64,000 nucleotides of DNA from Paraburkholderia heleia NBRC 101817 (GTDB lineage: Bacteria > Pseudomonadota > Gammaproteobacteria > Burkholderiales > Burkholderiaceae): NCBI RefSeq assembly GCF_000739775.1, contig NZ_BBJH01000015.1, forward strand, positions 147,640 to 211,639. Reading direction: 5' to 3'. The translations under genes were made by a program, and so were the position numbers. This document shows, in pieces, positions 7,845 to 16,286 of this stretch. How positions within the stretch are numbered: position 1 is the stretch's first letter; each line of letters begins with the position of its first letter. The notes below the pieces were generated by a model. That model did not search any database. It was not told the origin of the DNA and saw nothing but the letters and a program-made list of their open reading frames with translations.

Positions 7845-10264
7845 CGCAGGCGCGCATGAGCGTGAGGCCGCCCGCGCGCCTTGGCCGCTCCGTCGGGCGA
7901 CGCTTCCTGTTCGAATGGGCCGCAGTGGGCTGCGCGGGCGTGGGCGTGGTCGTGCTCTGCGTGCTTTGGCGGCTGACGAGCGGCGCAGACCATCTGGTCT
8001 ATGACCGCTTGCTCTCCGCGCGCACGCTGCCGGTGTCGCCCGACATCGTGCTCGTGGAAATCGACAATGCGAGCGTCGCCGCGCTCGGGCGCTGGCCATG
8101 GCCGCGCGAGCTGCATGCCCGGCTCGTCGATCAGCTCGCGAAAGCGGGCGCGGCGGCCGTCGTCTACGACGTGCTGTTCACCGAATCGTCGCGCGACGAC
8201 GCGCACTTTGCGCAGGCGCTGCGCGCGCGCCCGGCGTTCCTCCCGATCCTGCTGACCCCCGCCGACGACACCGGTCGCCGCGAGGCCGTGCGTCCGGTCG
8301 CGCCGCTCGCGCAGGCGGTCGCCGGCATGGGCCATATCAACCTCGAAGTCGATAACGACGGCATCGTGCGCAGCGTCGCGCTCTTCGAAGGCGACGCGCA
8401 GCAGCGCTGGCCGCAGCTGATGGTGCCGGTCTGGCGGGCGGTGCGCAACGGCGTCGTGAAGCTCGCGCACGGCACGCCCGCCGCCGCGCAGCGCGATGAT
8501 GTGCTGCATGCGGCGGCGCCGGGCAGCGAGGCGCGCTTCCTGATTCCGTTCGGCGCGAATTCGCAGACCTTCCACAAGGTCTCGTTCGCCGACGTGCTCG
8601 ATGGCCGCGTGCCGCCCGAGCAGTTGCGCGGGCGCGTGGCGATCGTCGGCGTCACGGCCTCGGGGCTCTACGACCGCTTCGCCACGCCGCTATCGGGTGC
8701 GCTCGGGCCGCTGCCCGGCTTATACATCCACGCCATCGTGCTCGACGCGCTGCTCAACGCCAGCGCCATCCAGCCCGTGGCGCCGATCATGGTCGTGCTT
8801 GCCTCGCTTGTGCCGCTCGTGCTGCTGCTGGCGGGCTTTCTCGTGCTCTCGCCGCTGCGTACGCTGCTGCTGCTCGCGCTCCTGATCGCCGTGTCGCTCG
8901 GTGCGAGCGCGGGCATGCTGCACGCGCGCCTCTGGCTGCCGCCGGTGCCCGCGATCGTCGCGCTGCTCATCGTCTATCCGGCGTGGAGCTGGCGCCGCCT
9001 CGAGATGACGATGGCTTATCTGCGCAAGGAACTGCGCCAGCTTGCCGACGAACCCTACCTGCTGCCCGAGGCGCCCACGCCGCGCCGCGAATTCGCCGGC
9101 GACGCGCTCGCCCAGCAAATGGCGCTCATGGCGCAGGCCGCGCAGCGGCTGCAGGACATGCGCCGTTTCGTGTGGGACAGCCTCGATGCCGTGCCGGAGC
9201 CGATTTTCGTGGCCGATCTGCACGGTGTCGTGCTGATCGCCAATCACGCTTCGCGTGCCTGTCTCGAACGCCTTGCGGTGAGCGCCGCGCAAGGGCGCCG
9301 GATGCAGGACGTGTTCGGCGACCTCGCGTTCGTCAAGCCGATCGACCCGGCGCCCGACGCGATGGCGTTCGCGCACGCACATTGGCCCGCGCCGCTCGAC
9401 CCGGCGCGCGACGAGTTCGCGGAGTTGATGGAGCGCGGTGTGGAAGTGCGCGCGCGCGACGGCAGCGACTACCTGCTGCGCTACGCGCGCTGTACGAACG
9501 CGCAGGGGCAGGCGGTGGGCTGGATCGCGGGTCTCGTCGACGTGACGGCGCTGCACGACGCCGAACGCCAGCGCGAGGACGCGCTGCGCCTCTTGTCGCA
9601 CGACATGCGCTCGCCACAGGCCTCGATCGTCGCGCTCGTCGAGACGGAGCGCGAGCGCGGCACGCTCGGCTCCGAGCCCGTGCGTGGCGTGATGGAGCGC
9701 ATCGAGCGCTACGCGCGCCGCTCGCTCAAGCTCGCCGACGACTTCGTGCAGCTCGCGCGCGCCGAGTCGCAGGCGTATGCGCTCGAGCCCACGAGCCTCG
9801 CGGAGCTGGTGATCGACGCGAGCGACGAAGTGTGGCCGCAGGCGCACGCGAAACGCATCCAGATCGACACCGTGTTCGAAGGCGAGCAGATGGGCTGGAT
9901 CAACGCCGACCGCTCGCTCATGACGCGTGCGCTCGTGAACGTGCTGAACAACGCAGTGAAGTACAGTCCTGCGAATACGCACATCGTCTGCACCGTCGCG
10001 CTGGACGACCATGTTCCGCCGCGCGTGGTCTGCTCGATTCGCGATCAGGGCTACGGTATCGCGCACGAAGATCAGGCGCGGCTGTTCCAGCCGTTCCAGC
10101 GCTTTCACGCGGAACAGCGGCCCGAGGTGAGCGGCGCGGGGCTCGGCATGGCGTTCGTGAAAACGGTCGTGACGCGCCATGGCGGCGACGTCCAGCTGGA
10201 GAGCGAACCCGGCACGGGCACCGTCCTGACGATATCGCTGCCCGCGTTCGACGCGCCGGTTTGA
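7841..10264 (+). CDS. CHASE2-domain sensor histidine kinase
   Basis: This inner-membrane kinase has 807 residues. A membrane segment near 26-46 leads into a periplasmic CHASE2 sensor (about 50-310). Three closely spaced membrane segments (about 318-392) follow, then a PAS-like domain (about 440-570). The HisKA dimerisation domain has its phospho-His at about 587 (LLSHDMRSPQ), and an HATPase domain follows with N box (NVLNNAVKYS), G1 (DQGYGIA) and G2 (GAGLGMAF). The GTG start overlaps the upstream stop codon. It is translationally coupled to the FecR/LysM protein and the OmpR-type regulator, so it most likely phosphorylates that regulator. The sensed signal is not evident. Confidence 0.93.
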   Translation: MTQARMSVRPPARLGRSVGRRFLFEWAAVGCAGVGVVVLCVLWRLTSGADHLVYDRLLSARTLPVSPDIVLVEIDNASVAALGRWPWPRELHARLVDQLAKAGAAAVVYDVLFTESSRDDAHFAQALRARPAFLPILLTPADDTGRREAVRPVAPLAQAVAGMGHINLEVDNDGIVRSVALFEGDAQQRWPQLMVPVWRAVRNGVVKLAHGTPAAAQRDDVLHAAAPGSEARFLIPFGANSQTFHKVSFADVLDGRVPPEQLRGRVAIVGVTASGLYDRFATPLSGALGPLPGLYIHAIVLDALLNASAIQPVAPIMVVLASLVPLVLLLAGFLVLSPLRTLLLLALLIAVSLGASAGMLHARLWLPPVPAIVALLIVYPAWSWRRLEMTMAYLRKELRQLADEPYLLPEAPTPRREFAGDALAQQMALMAQAAQRLQDMRRFVWDSLDAVPEPIFVADLHGVVLIANHASRACLERLAVSAAQGRRMQDVFGDLAFVKPIDPAPDAMAFAHAHWPAPLDPARDEFAELMERGVEVRARDGSDYLLRYARCTNAQGQAVGWIAGLVDVTALHDAERQREDALRLLSHDMRSPQASIVALVETERERGTLGSEPVRGVMERIERYARRSLKLADDFVQLARAESQAYALEPTSLAELVIDASDEVWPQAHAKRIQIDTVFEGEQMGWINADRSLMTRALVNVLNNAVKYSPANTHIVCTVALDDHVPPRVVCSIRDQGYGIAHEDQARLFQPFQRFHAEQRPEVSGAGLGMAFVKTVVTRHGGDVQLESEPGTGTVLTISLPAFDAPV

Positions 10265-10346
10265 GCCGCACCGGGCCGCTCCGGCTGCGCATGAATAACC
10301 CGAATGCCGCTGGCCGCACGCCGGCGGCTACCCGATGGAGTGTGTC

Positions 10347-10973
10347 GTGAAGACCTTGCTGTCGATCTGTCTCCTGCCGATGCTCGCCGCCCTTGCCGGA
10401 TGCGCGGGCGTGACGGCCGACGTCGCGGCCACGGGCGCGTTGCCCGCCGCGGCTGCGAGCAGCCAACCCGTGGCCTACCGTTTTGCGCCAACGCCCGCCC
10501 AGGGCGATGCGGGCGAGATCCTCCCGTACGAGGCGTTGCTGAGCGACGGCCTTGCGCAGCGCGGCTTCAAGGCAGGCGCGCCCGAGGCGGCGCGCTATCT
10601 CGTCTCGGTGGCGTGGGAAACGCATCCGGCCGAGGTGAAAGTCGTGGACGCCGGCTGCGGCGCCGGCTGCACGCCGGCCGAGGGGCCGTCGTTGCCGTGG
10701 TTCGGGCGGCCCTACGTGCATACGCTGACGCTGCGTTTCTTCGCGTTGCCCGAGGGCGGCGAGGTGTACAAGGTGAGCGCCGTGAAGCGCGACCGCAACG
10801 CCGACCCGCGCGAGGCGGTGCCGTACCTCGTGGCGGGCGCACTGGCGCGGCTGCCGTACGCGGGCGCGCCGCAATGGCGCGTCAAGCTGAAGCGTCCGGC
10901 CGGCGCCGGCACGGCGGATCGAGCGCCGGGCATGCCGGAAGTGCTCTCCGTCTCACCCGTCGATGCACAGTAG
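10347..10973 (+). CDS. DUF4136-like outer-membrane lipoprotein
   Basis: The product has 208 residues and a lipoprotein signal peptide whose lipobox LAGC sits near residue 18. It should therefore be lipid-modified and exported. The rest resembles DUF4136-type lipoproteins (beta-rich, with a YLVSVAWE segment and a central region with several Cys and Gly). GTG 10347 is chosen because ATGGAG six bases before it makes a good ribosome-binding site. An ATG at 10335 in the same frame is the alternative and would lie on that motif. It sits 82 bp after the kinase gene and could be co-transcribed. No activity is known for the family. Confidence 0.75.
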   Translation: MKTLLSICLLPMLAALAGCAGVTADVAATGALPAAAASSQPVAYRFAPTPAQGDAGEILPYEALLSDGLAQRGFKAGAPEAARYLVSVAWETHPAEVKVVDAGCGAGCTPAEGPSLPWFGRPYVHTLTLRFFALPEGGEVYKVSAVKRDRNADPREAVPYLVAGALARLPYAGAPQWRVKLKRPAGAGTADRAPGMPEVLSVSPVDAQ

Positions 10974-11083
10974 GCCGCAGTAGGTCAGGGCAACTTTTCC
11001 CAGGCCGCGCCGCATGCGAAGGCGCTATGCTGGCTCCGGAATCTGGCGCAACGGTTGCGCGAGAGACGTCACGGGAGCCGCTC

Positions 11084-11464
11084 ATGTTCGATCACATTGG
11101 ATTGCGCGTGCAGGATCTCGCACGCAGCGTGCGTTTTTACGAGGCGCTGCTTGCGCCGCTAGGCGTCGTGGTGTGCATGCGCGACGACACCTGCGCGGGG
11201 CTCGGCCAGCCGGGCGAGCCCAGACTCTGGCTGCATGCCGTATCCGCCGACGCCGCGCCGGCGCCGCGCGGCGTGCACGTGGCGTTTGCGGCGCCGAACC
11301 GCGCGGCGGTCGCCGGTTTCCATGAAGCGGGCCTGCGCGCAGGCGCGAAAAACAATGGCGAACCCGGCGTGCGTGCCGACTACAGTCCCGACTATTACGC
11401 AGCATTCCTGATCGATCCCGACGGCAACAACGTCGAGGCCGTCTGCTACGCGCGCGAAGCGTGA
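11084..11464 (+). CDS. VOC (glyoxalase/bleomycin resistance) family protein
   Basis: This is a single-domain vicinal-oxygen-chelate protein of 126 residues. It starts with the typical FDHIGLRVQDLARSVRFYEALL and ends with the signature FLIDPDGNNVEAVC, which carries the C-terminal metal-ligand Glu. The family includes glyoxalases, dioxygenases and antibiotic-binding proteins, and short single-copy members like this one usually have no assigned substrate. GGAG precedes ATG 11084 by six bases. It is convergent with bluB, with 7 bp between the stop codons, so no functional link follows from its position. Confidence 0.88.
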   Translation: MFDHIGLRVQDLARSVRFYEALLAPLGVVVCMRDDTCAGLGQPGEPRLWLHAVSADAAPAPRGVHVAFAAPNRAAVAGFHEAGLRAGAKNNGEPGVRADYSPDYYAAFLIDPDGNNVEAVCYAREA

Positions 11465-11471
11465 GCGGGCA

Positions 11472-12152
11472 TCAGGCGCCGGACGTGGCATCCGGCGCGC
11501 TGGCCGCGTCGTCCTGCGGCCAGCGGTTTTCGAACACGCATTCGCCAAGCGGCCTGCGTTCGGCCCATTTCTCCATTTCGAGCATCGGCTGCGGGTAGAA
11601 CGCGTCGACCTGACCCACGCACAGGATCGCCACCGGCTTGGCGCCGGGCGGCATGGCGAGCAGGGTGCGCACGTCGTCGACGTCGAAGATCGACACCCAG
11701 CCCATGCCGAGCCCTTCGGCGCGCGCCGCGAGCCACATGTTCTGGATCGCGCACGCCACGGAGGCGAGGTCCATCTCGGGCAGCGTGCGGCGGCCGAAGA
11801 CATGGGCTTCGCGCCGATCCATCAGCGCGACCACGAGCACTTCGGCGCAATCGCGCATGCCTTCCACCTTGAGCTTCATGAACTCGTCGCGGCGCTTGCC
11901 CAGCGCATCGGCGGTCGCGATGCGTTCGCGCTCGACCGTCGCGTGCAGTTGCTCGCGCAACGACGCGTCCGTGATGCGCACGATGCGCCACGGCTGCATG
12001 AAGCCTACGCTCGGTGCGTGATGCGCGGCGTCGAGCAGGCGCGCGAGCGTCGCGGGATCGATCGGGCCCGGCGCGAAGTGCCGCATGTCGCGGCGCTCGT
12101 AAATCGCGCGGTAGACCGCCGCGCGTTCGGCTTCGTCAAAGGGCTGTGCCAT
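11472..12152 (-). CDS. bluB: 5,6-dimethylbenzimidazole synthase BluB
   Basis: BluB cannibalises reduced flavin mononucleotide with O2 to make 5,6-dimethylbenzimidazole, the lower axial ligand of vitamin B12. The 226-residue protein has the nitroreductase-like fold signature of BluB: ERRDMRHFAPGPI near the N terminus, then APSVGFMQPWRIVRI and GLGMGWVSIFD. It is the last gene of a leftward cobE-cobO-cobB-bluB operon, and its start overlaps the end of cobB by 17 bp. The location inside a corrin operon supports BluB over a generic nitroreductase. Confidence 0.92.
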   Translation of the reverse strand: MAQPFDEAERAAVYRAIYERRDMRHFAPGPIDPATLARLLDAAHHAPSVGFMQPWRIVRITDASLREQLHATVERERIATADALGKRRDEFMKLKVEGMRDCAEVLVVALMDRREAHVFGRRTLPEMDLASVACAIQNMWLAARAEGLGMGWVSIFDVDDVRTLLAMPPGAKPVAILCVGQVDAFYPQPMLEMEKWAERRPLGECVFENRWPQDDAASAPDATSGA

Positions 12153-13446
12153 GGAAGAGTGCGGCCGCAAAAGCCGGGTTGGAGGGCCAGTAAGCGTGCA
12201 TATAGGTGGCCGTGATCGAGCCGTGCCGATACAGCGCCTCGCCGGGCGTACCGGTTTGGGCGTGCCGTGCCGTGAGCGCGGGCGCAAGCGGCGTGGCGAC
12301 GCGCGAGTAGTGAAACGTGTGTCCGCGCAGTGCGCCATGCGCGCCGTCGAGCTGCTGCATGCCGAGCGCCGCGAAGCGCTTTTGCATGACCGCCTCGCCT
12401 GGCAGCAGGCCGAGCATCGGCGTGCGCGTGCCTTCAGCGTTGGTCAGTGCATCGAGCAGATAGAGCATGCCGCCGCATTCGGCGACGAGCGGTTTGCCCG
12501 CCAATACATGCGCGCGCAACGAATTCGCGCTCTGCGTGTTGCGCGAGAGCGTCCCAGCATGCAGCTCGGGATAGCCACCGGGCAGAAAGATCGCATCGGC
12601 GCCGGCGGGCGCGGGTTCGTCCGCAAGCGGCGAGAAGTCACTCACGTGCGCGCCAAGCGTCTCGAGCAACGCAATATTCGCCGGATAGAGAAACGAGAAC
12701 GCGGCGTCGCGCGCAATGGCGATATGACGGCCTTCGAGCTGGCGCGAAATTGCTTCGTCATGCGAAGGATCGGCGAACGCTACGGCAGGCGGCAATTCGG
12801 CGAGCGCGGTTTGCGCGAGCGCGTCGGCGGCGCGCTCGATGCGCGCGTCGAGGTCGTCGATCTCCGCGGCCTGATGCAGGCCGAGATGGCGATCGGGCAG
12901 CGTCATCGTCGCCTCGCTCGCTACCTGCCCGAGCCAGCGCACGTCGGCGGGCAACGCCTCCTGCAGCATCTGCGCGTGGCGCGCCGAGCCCACGCGGTTC
13001 GCCAGCACGCCATGAAACGGCACGTCCGGCCGAAAGCGCGCGAGACCGAACGCGATCGCGCCGAAGGTCTGCGCCATCGACTTCGCGCTGACGATGGCGG
13101 CCACCGGCACGCCGAACTCGGTCGCGAGATCGGCGCTGCTCGGCGTGCCGTCGAACAGGCCCATCACGCCTTCGATGAGGATCAGGTCGGCTTCGCGCGC
13201 CGCCTGTGCGAGCAGGGCGCGGCACGCTTCGTTGCCCACCATCCACAGGTCGAGCGAGAGCACGGGCGCGCCGCTCGCGCGGGCGAGGATCATCGGGTCG
13301 AGAAAATCCGGTCCGGTCTTGAACACGCGCACGCGCCGGCCCGCGCGACGGTGCAGGCGCGCGAGGCCAGCGGTGAGCGTGGTCTTGCCCTGGCCCGAAG
13401 CGGGCGCGCTGATGAAGAGCGCGGGGCAGGCAACCGTTGCGCTCAT
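12136..13446 (-). CDS. cobB: Cobyrinic acid a,c-diamide synthase
   Basis: The enzyme amidates the a and c acetate side chains of the corrin ring with glutamine and ATP. In the aerobic route it acts on hydrogenobyrinate. The 436-residue protein has an N-terminal P-loop synthetase domain (SAPASGQGKTTLTAGLARLH) and a C-terminal type I glutamine amidotransferase domain with LVAECGGMLYL (nucleophile Cys) and a late His region (HTFHYS). It lies 4 bp after cobO in the leftward operon. CbiA of anaerobic bacteria is the same family. CobB is preferred because CobG and CobN are encoded nearby. Confidence 0.94.
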   Translation of the reverse strand: MSATVACPALFISAPASGQGKTTLTAGLARLHRRAGRRVRVFKTGPDFLDPMILARASGAPVLSLDLWMVGNEACRALLAQAAREADLILIEGVMGLFDGTPSSADLATEFGVPVAAIVSAKSMAQTFGAIAFGLARFRPDVPFHGVLANRVGSARHAQMLQEALPADVRWLGQVASEATMTLPDRHLGLHQAAEIDDLDARIERAADALAQTALAELPPAVAFADPSHDEAISRQLEGRHIAIARDAAFSFLYPANIALLETLGAHVSDFSPLADEPAPAGADAIFLPGGYPELHAGTLSRNTQSANSLRAHVLAGKPLVAECGGMLYLLDALTNAEGTRTPMLGLLPGEAVMQKRFAALGMQQLDGAHGALRGHTFHYSRVATPLAPALTARHAQTGTPGEALYRHGSITATYMHAYWPSNPAFAAALFHGTAL

Positions 13447-13450
13447 GCGC

Positions 13451-14056
13451 TCAAAACTCCACGCCCTTTTGCGCTTTGACGCCTTGCTCGCGATACGGAT
13501 GCTTCACGAGGCGCATTTCCGTGACGAGGTCGGCGGCTTCGATCAGCGCGTCGGGTGCATGGCGGCCCGTCACGACCACGTGCACGTGCGGCGCGCGCGA
13601 GGCGATCACGCCGAGCACCTCGTCGAGTGGCAGGTACTCGTATTTGAGCACCGTATTGAGCTCGTCGAGGATCACCATGGCGTACTCGCCGCTTTCGATC
13701 ATGCGCTTCGCTTCGTCCCAGCCCTTGCGCGCGGTCGCGATGTCGCCGTCGCGATTCTGCGTGTTCCACGTGTAGCCGTCGCCCATCGTCACGAAATCGC
13801 AGTGCGCAACGCTGCCGAGGAAATCGCGCTCGGCCGTGTGCAGCGCGCCTTTGATGAACTGCACGACGCCGAGCTTCATGCCGTGGCCGAGCATGCGCAC
13901 CGCCATGCCGAACGCAGCCGTGCTCTTGCCCTTGCCGTTGCCGGTATTGACGATCAACAGGCCTTTTTCGTGCGTCGCCGCGGCCTGCTTCTTCTCGTGG
14001 CCCTCGCGGCGGCGTTGCGTCATGCGTTGGTGCGATTCGGGATCGGTTTTCATCAT
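13451..14056 (-). CDS. cobO: Cob(I)yrinic acid a,c-diamide adenosyltransferase
   Basis: This enzyme transfers the 5'-deoxyadenosyl group of ATP to the cobalt of the corrinoid (CobA/CobO/BtuR family, cytoplasmic). The protein has 201 residues, a P-loop at NTGNGKGKSTAAFG and the conserved VQFIKGA and ILDELNTVLKYEYL segments. The length is normal for the family. ATG 14056 overlaps the cobE stop codon (ATGA), which implies translational coupling. An ATG immediately following, at 14053, is also possible. Confidence 0.94.
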   Translation of the reverse strand: MMKTDPESHQRMTQRRREGHEKKQAAATHEKGLLIVNTGNGKGKSTAAFGMAVRMLGHGMKLGVVQFIKGALHTAERDFLGSVAHCDFVTMGDGYTWNTQNRDGDIATARKGWDEAKRMIESGEYAMVILDELNTVLKYEYLPLDEVLGVIASRAPHVHVVVTGRHAPDALIEAADLVTEMRLVKHPYREQGVKAQKGVEF

Positions 14057-14544
14057 CGGGAGTGGGTGGGTTGCGGCGCTTTCGCGTCCGCGTTTGCGTG
14101 GTTTGGCGGCAAGCCCGCGATTGCGACCGTCACACCGTCGAGCGCCAGCTTGCCGCGCACGAGCGGAGCGCCGCCCGCCGCAAGACGCGCGCAGGGCTCG
14201 CACACGCCGTCCACGCCGAACTGCGCTTGCGCGGCTGCGGAGGGCGGCGCAAGTGCGGGCGTCGCGGCAAGCTGCTCCCGCGTGTAGGTGCGCAGCGGCA
14301 GCCCATGTGCCGCGCAGAATGCTTGCAAGCCGGGCTCGCCAGCTTTGGCGTCGAGCGTCGCCACGGCCGTTACGCCGTCGAGCGGCCATGCGCCGAGCGC
14401 GGCGCGCACCGCGGCTTCGATTTGCGCGAGCGTCGCGCCGCGCTGGCAGCCGATGCCGAGCGCGAGCGGCGGCACGCGCTGAGCGGGTTCCAGCGTGGTT
14501 TCGAATGAGGCTGTGCGCGAGGCGCGACTGTCGGCAGGATTCAC
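14053..14544 (-). CDS. cobE: CobE / CbiG C-terminal-domain protein
   Basis: The protein has 163 residues and is homologous to the C-terminal domain of CbiG. Motifs visible are LALGIGCQRGATLAQIEAAV near residue 27, and ATLDAKAGEPGL. In aerobic cobalamin producers CobE is encoded with the ring-contraction enzymes, but its role is poorly defined. It heads the leftward operon and its stop codon overlaps the cobO start. GTG at 14544 has no convincing ribosome-binding site, and the frame stays open upstream without ATG, so the N terminus is uncertain. The last residues after about 130 are less conserved in appearance. Confidence 0.75.
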   Translation of the reverse strand: MNPADSRASRTASFETTLEPAQRVPPLALGIGCQRGATLAQIEAAVRAALGAWPLDGVTAVATLDAKAGEPGLQAFCAAHGLPLRTYTREQLAATPALAPPSAAAQAQFGVDGVCEPCARLAAGGAPLVRGKLALDGVTVAIAGLPPNHANADAKAPQPTHSR

Positions 14545-14694
14545 GGCGAGAGCGTCGATCGAAGGCGTGAGCGCAAAGGCAAAACGAGCAAAAGCGTCGC
14601 GTTCCGGCCTGCGCCGGATGCGCGCTACGATAGCACACGCTTTTGCGGCTTCCCACGCCTTCCTTGACGCGCAGGCCCCCCGCGCCTACACTCG

Positions 14695-14942
14695 CACGCA
14701 CTCTGGTGCTCGCGCGCGATTCAAAATGCACGCGCAGTTAAACGGGAATCAGGGAGCCATCCCGCCTCGGGCATGGCCAACCTGAACTGCACCCGCAACG
14801 GTACAACGAGCGCGGCGTTCGCACGCATGCCGCAAACCGCTTCCATGCTTTGAGCAGTCCAGCCACTGTGCAAGCCGGCCGCAAGGCCGCTCGTGCGGGA
14901 AGGCGAAGCGGTGTTTCGTCAGTCCGGATACCGGCCAGATAC
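14695..14942 (+). promoter_or_regulatory. Cobalamin riboswitch upstream of cobW-cobN
   Basis: The landmarks of an adenosylcobalamin aptamer appear in order on this strand: GGTGCTCGC near 14705, TTAAACGGGAATC near 14738, ACCCGCAACGGTA near 14789, AGCCACTGTGC near 14862, GCGGGAAGGCGA near 14895 and a B12-box-like CAGTCCGGATACCGGCC ending near 14937. About 225 nt separate the aptamer from the cobW start, leaving room for the expression platform. Binding of adenosylcobalamin is expected to lower expression of cobW, cobN and the chelatase ATPase. Confidence 0.9.
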
Positions 14943-15167
14943 GTGGGATTCGCGCTGCGGGGATGCGGTGCCGGGTCCGTGATTTTCATGCGTCAGCCGG
15001 GCGAGGCCCGGGTGCGTTTCCGGCCGTTCGTCCCCTGCAGGTTGTTGAATCGTTGCGTGTGGCAGCGTCTGCCCGGCTACGCGCGTGAGCGCAACACGAC
15101 ACCCGCACGAACGGCAGGCGCGACGCACCATGCCCCTCGATCCGGCCTCGCGCCGAAGGAGCACTTC

Positions 15168-16259
15168 ATGCAAATGCGCAAGATTCCGGTCACGATCGTG
15201 ACGGGCTTTCTCGGCAGCGGTAAAACCACGCTGCTGCGTCACATTCTCCAGCACGCGGGCGGTCTGCGCGTCGCGGTCATCGTCAACGAGTTCGGCGAAC
15301 TCGGTATCGACGGCGAAATTCTGCGTGGCTGCGGCATTGGCTGCGACGAAAACGGCAACGAAACGCAAGGCCAGCTCTACGAACTCGCGAACGGGTGCCT
15401 GTGCTGCACCGTGCAGGAAGAATTCTTCCCCGTGATGGAGAAACTGCTCGAGCGCCGCGGCGATGTCGATCACGTGCTGATCGAAACCTCGGGTCTCGCG
15501 CTGCCCAAGCCGCTCGTGCAGGCGTTCAACTGGCCGTCGATCCGCAACGCGTTCACCGTCGATGCGGTCGTGACCGTGGTGGACGGCCCCGCCGCCGCGA
15601 GCGGCCAGTTTGCCGAAAACCCGCAGGCCGTGGACGCGCAGCGCCGCGCCGATCCGAATCTCGATCACGAATCGCCGCTGCATGAGCTGTTCGAAGACCA
15701 GCTTTCGGCCGCCGACCTCGTCATTCTCAACAAGACCGATCTGCTCGACGTTGCGGGCCAGGACGCGCTCATCGCCGAGCTGCGCGAGGAACTGCCGCCG
15801 CAGGTGAAGATCGTGCGCGCGCAGCACGGCAAGCTCGATCTGCCTACCCTGCTCGGGCTCGAGGCGGCCTCCGAGGAGAGCATTCATTTGCGGCACGATC
15901 ATCACGGTTCCGCCGACGATCCCGATCATCATCATGACGAGTTCGATTCGGTCGTGGTGTCGGGCAATGCCGCTTCGCGCGAGACCGTGATCGAGGCGCT
16001 GCAGCAACTCGTCGATGCGCACACGATCTATCGCGTGAAGGGCTTTGCCGCGCTGCCCGGTGCGCCCATGCGTCTCGTGGTCCAAGGCGTGGGACGCCGC
16101 TTCGACAGCTATTTCGACCGCCGCTGGAACGCGCAGGAAAGCGCGGCGCAGCCGCTCGCGAGCCGCTTCGTGCTGATCGGCGAAGATCTTGCTGGCGCGA
16201 CGCTGCAAGCGGCCTTCGATACCGCATTGGCGAACCTGCAGACCGCGGACGCGAAGTGA
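15168..16259 (+). CDS. cobW: CobW-family metal-chaperone GTPase
   Basis: This is a G3E-family GTPase proposed to deliver cobalt to the CobN chelatase. The 363-residue protein has the P-loop GFLGSGKTTLL, the conserved metal-binding CLCC motif, a switch-region ETSGLALPKP and the base-recognition NKTD. It also carries a His/Asp-rich insert (RHDHHGSADDPDHHHDEF) that can bind metal, and a C-terminal CobW domain. ATG 15168 is chosen because AAGGAG precedes it at 15156-15161; the longer upstream frame runs through the riboswitch. It is the first gene behind the riboswitch and 27 bp before cobN. Confidence 0.94.
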   Translation: MQMRKIPVTIVTGFLGSGKTTLLRHILQHAGGLRVAVIVNEFGELGIDGEILRGCGIGCDENGNETQGQLYELANGCLCCTVQEEFFPVMEKLLERRGDVDHVLIETSGLALPKPLVQAFNWPSIRNAFTVDAVVTVVDGPAAASGQFAENPQAVDAQRRADPNLDHESPLHELFEDQLSAADLVILNKTDLLDVAGQDALIAELREELPPQVKIVRAQHGKLDLPTLLGLEAASEESIHLRHDHHGSADDPDHHHDEFDSVVVSGNAASRETVIEALQQLVDAHTIYRVKGFAALPGAPMRLVVQGVGRRFDSYFDRRWNAQESAAQPLASRFVLIGEDLAGATLQAAFDTALANLQTADAK

Positions 16260-16286
16260 ACGCGCCGAGCTAGACGAGGCCGTCCC

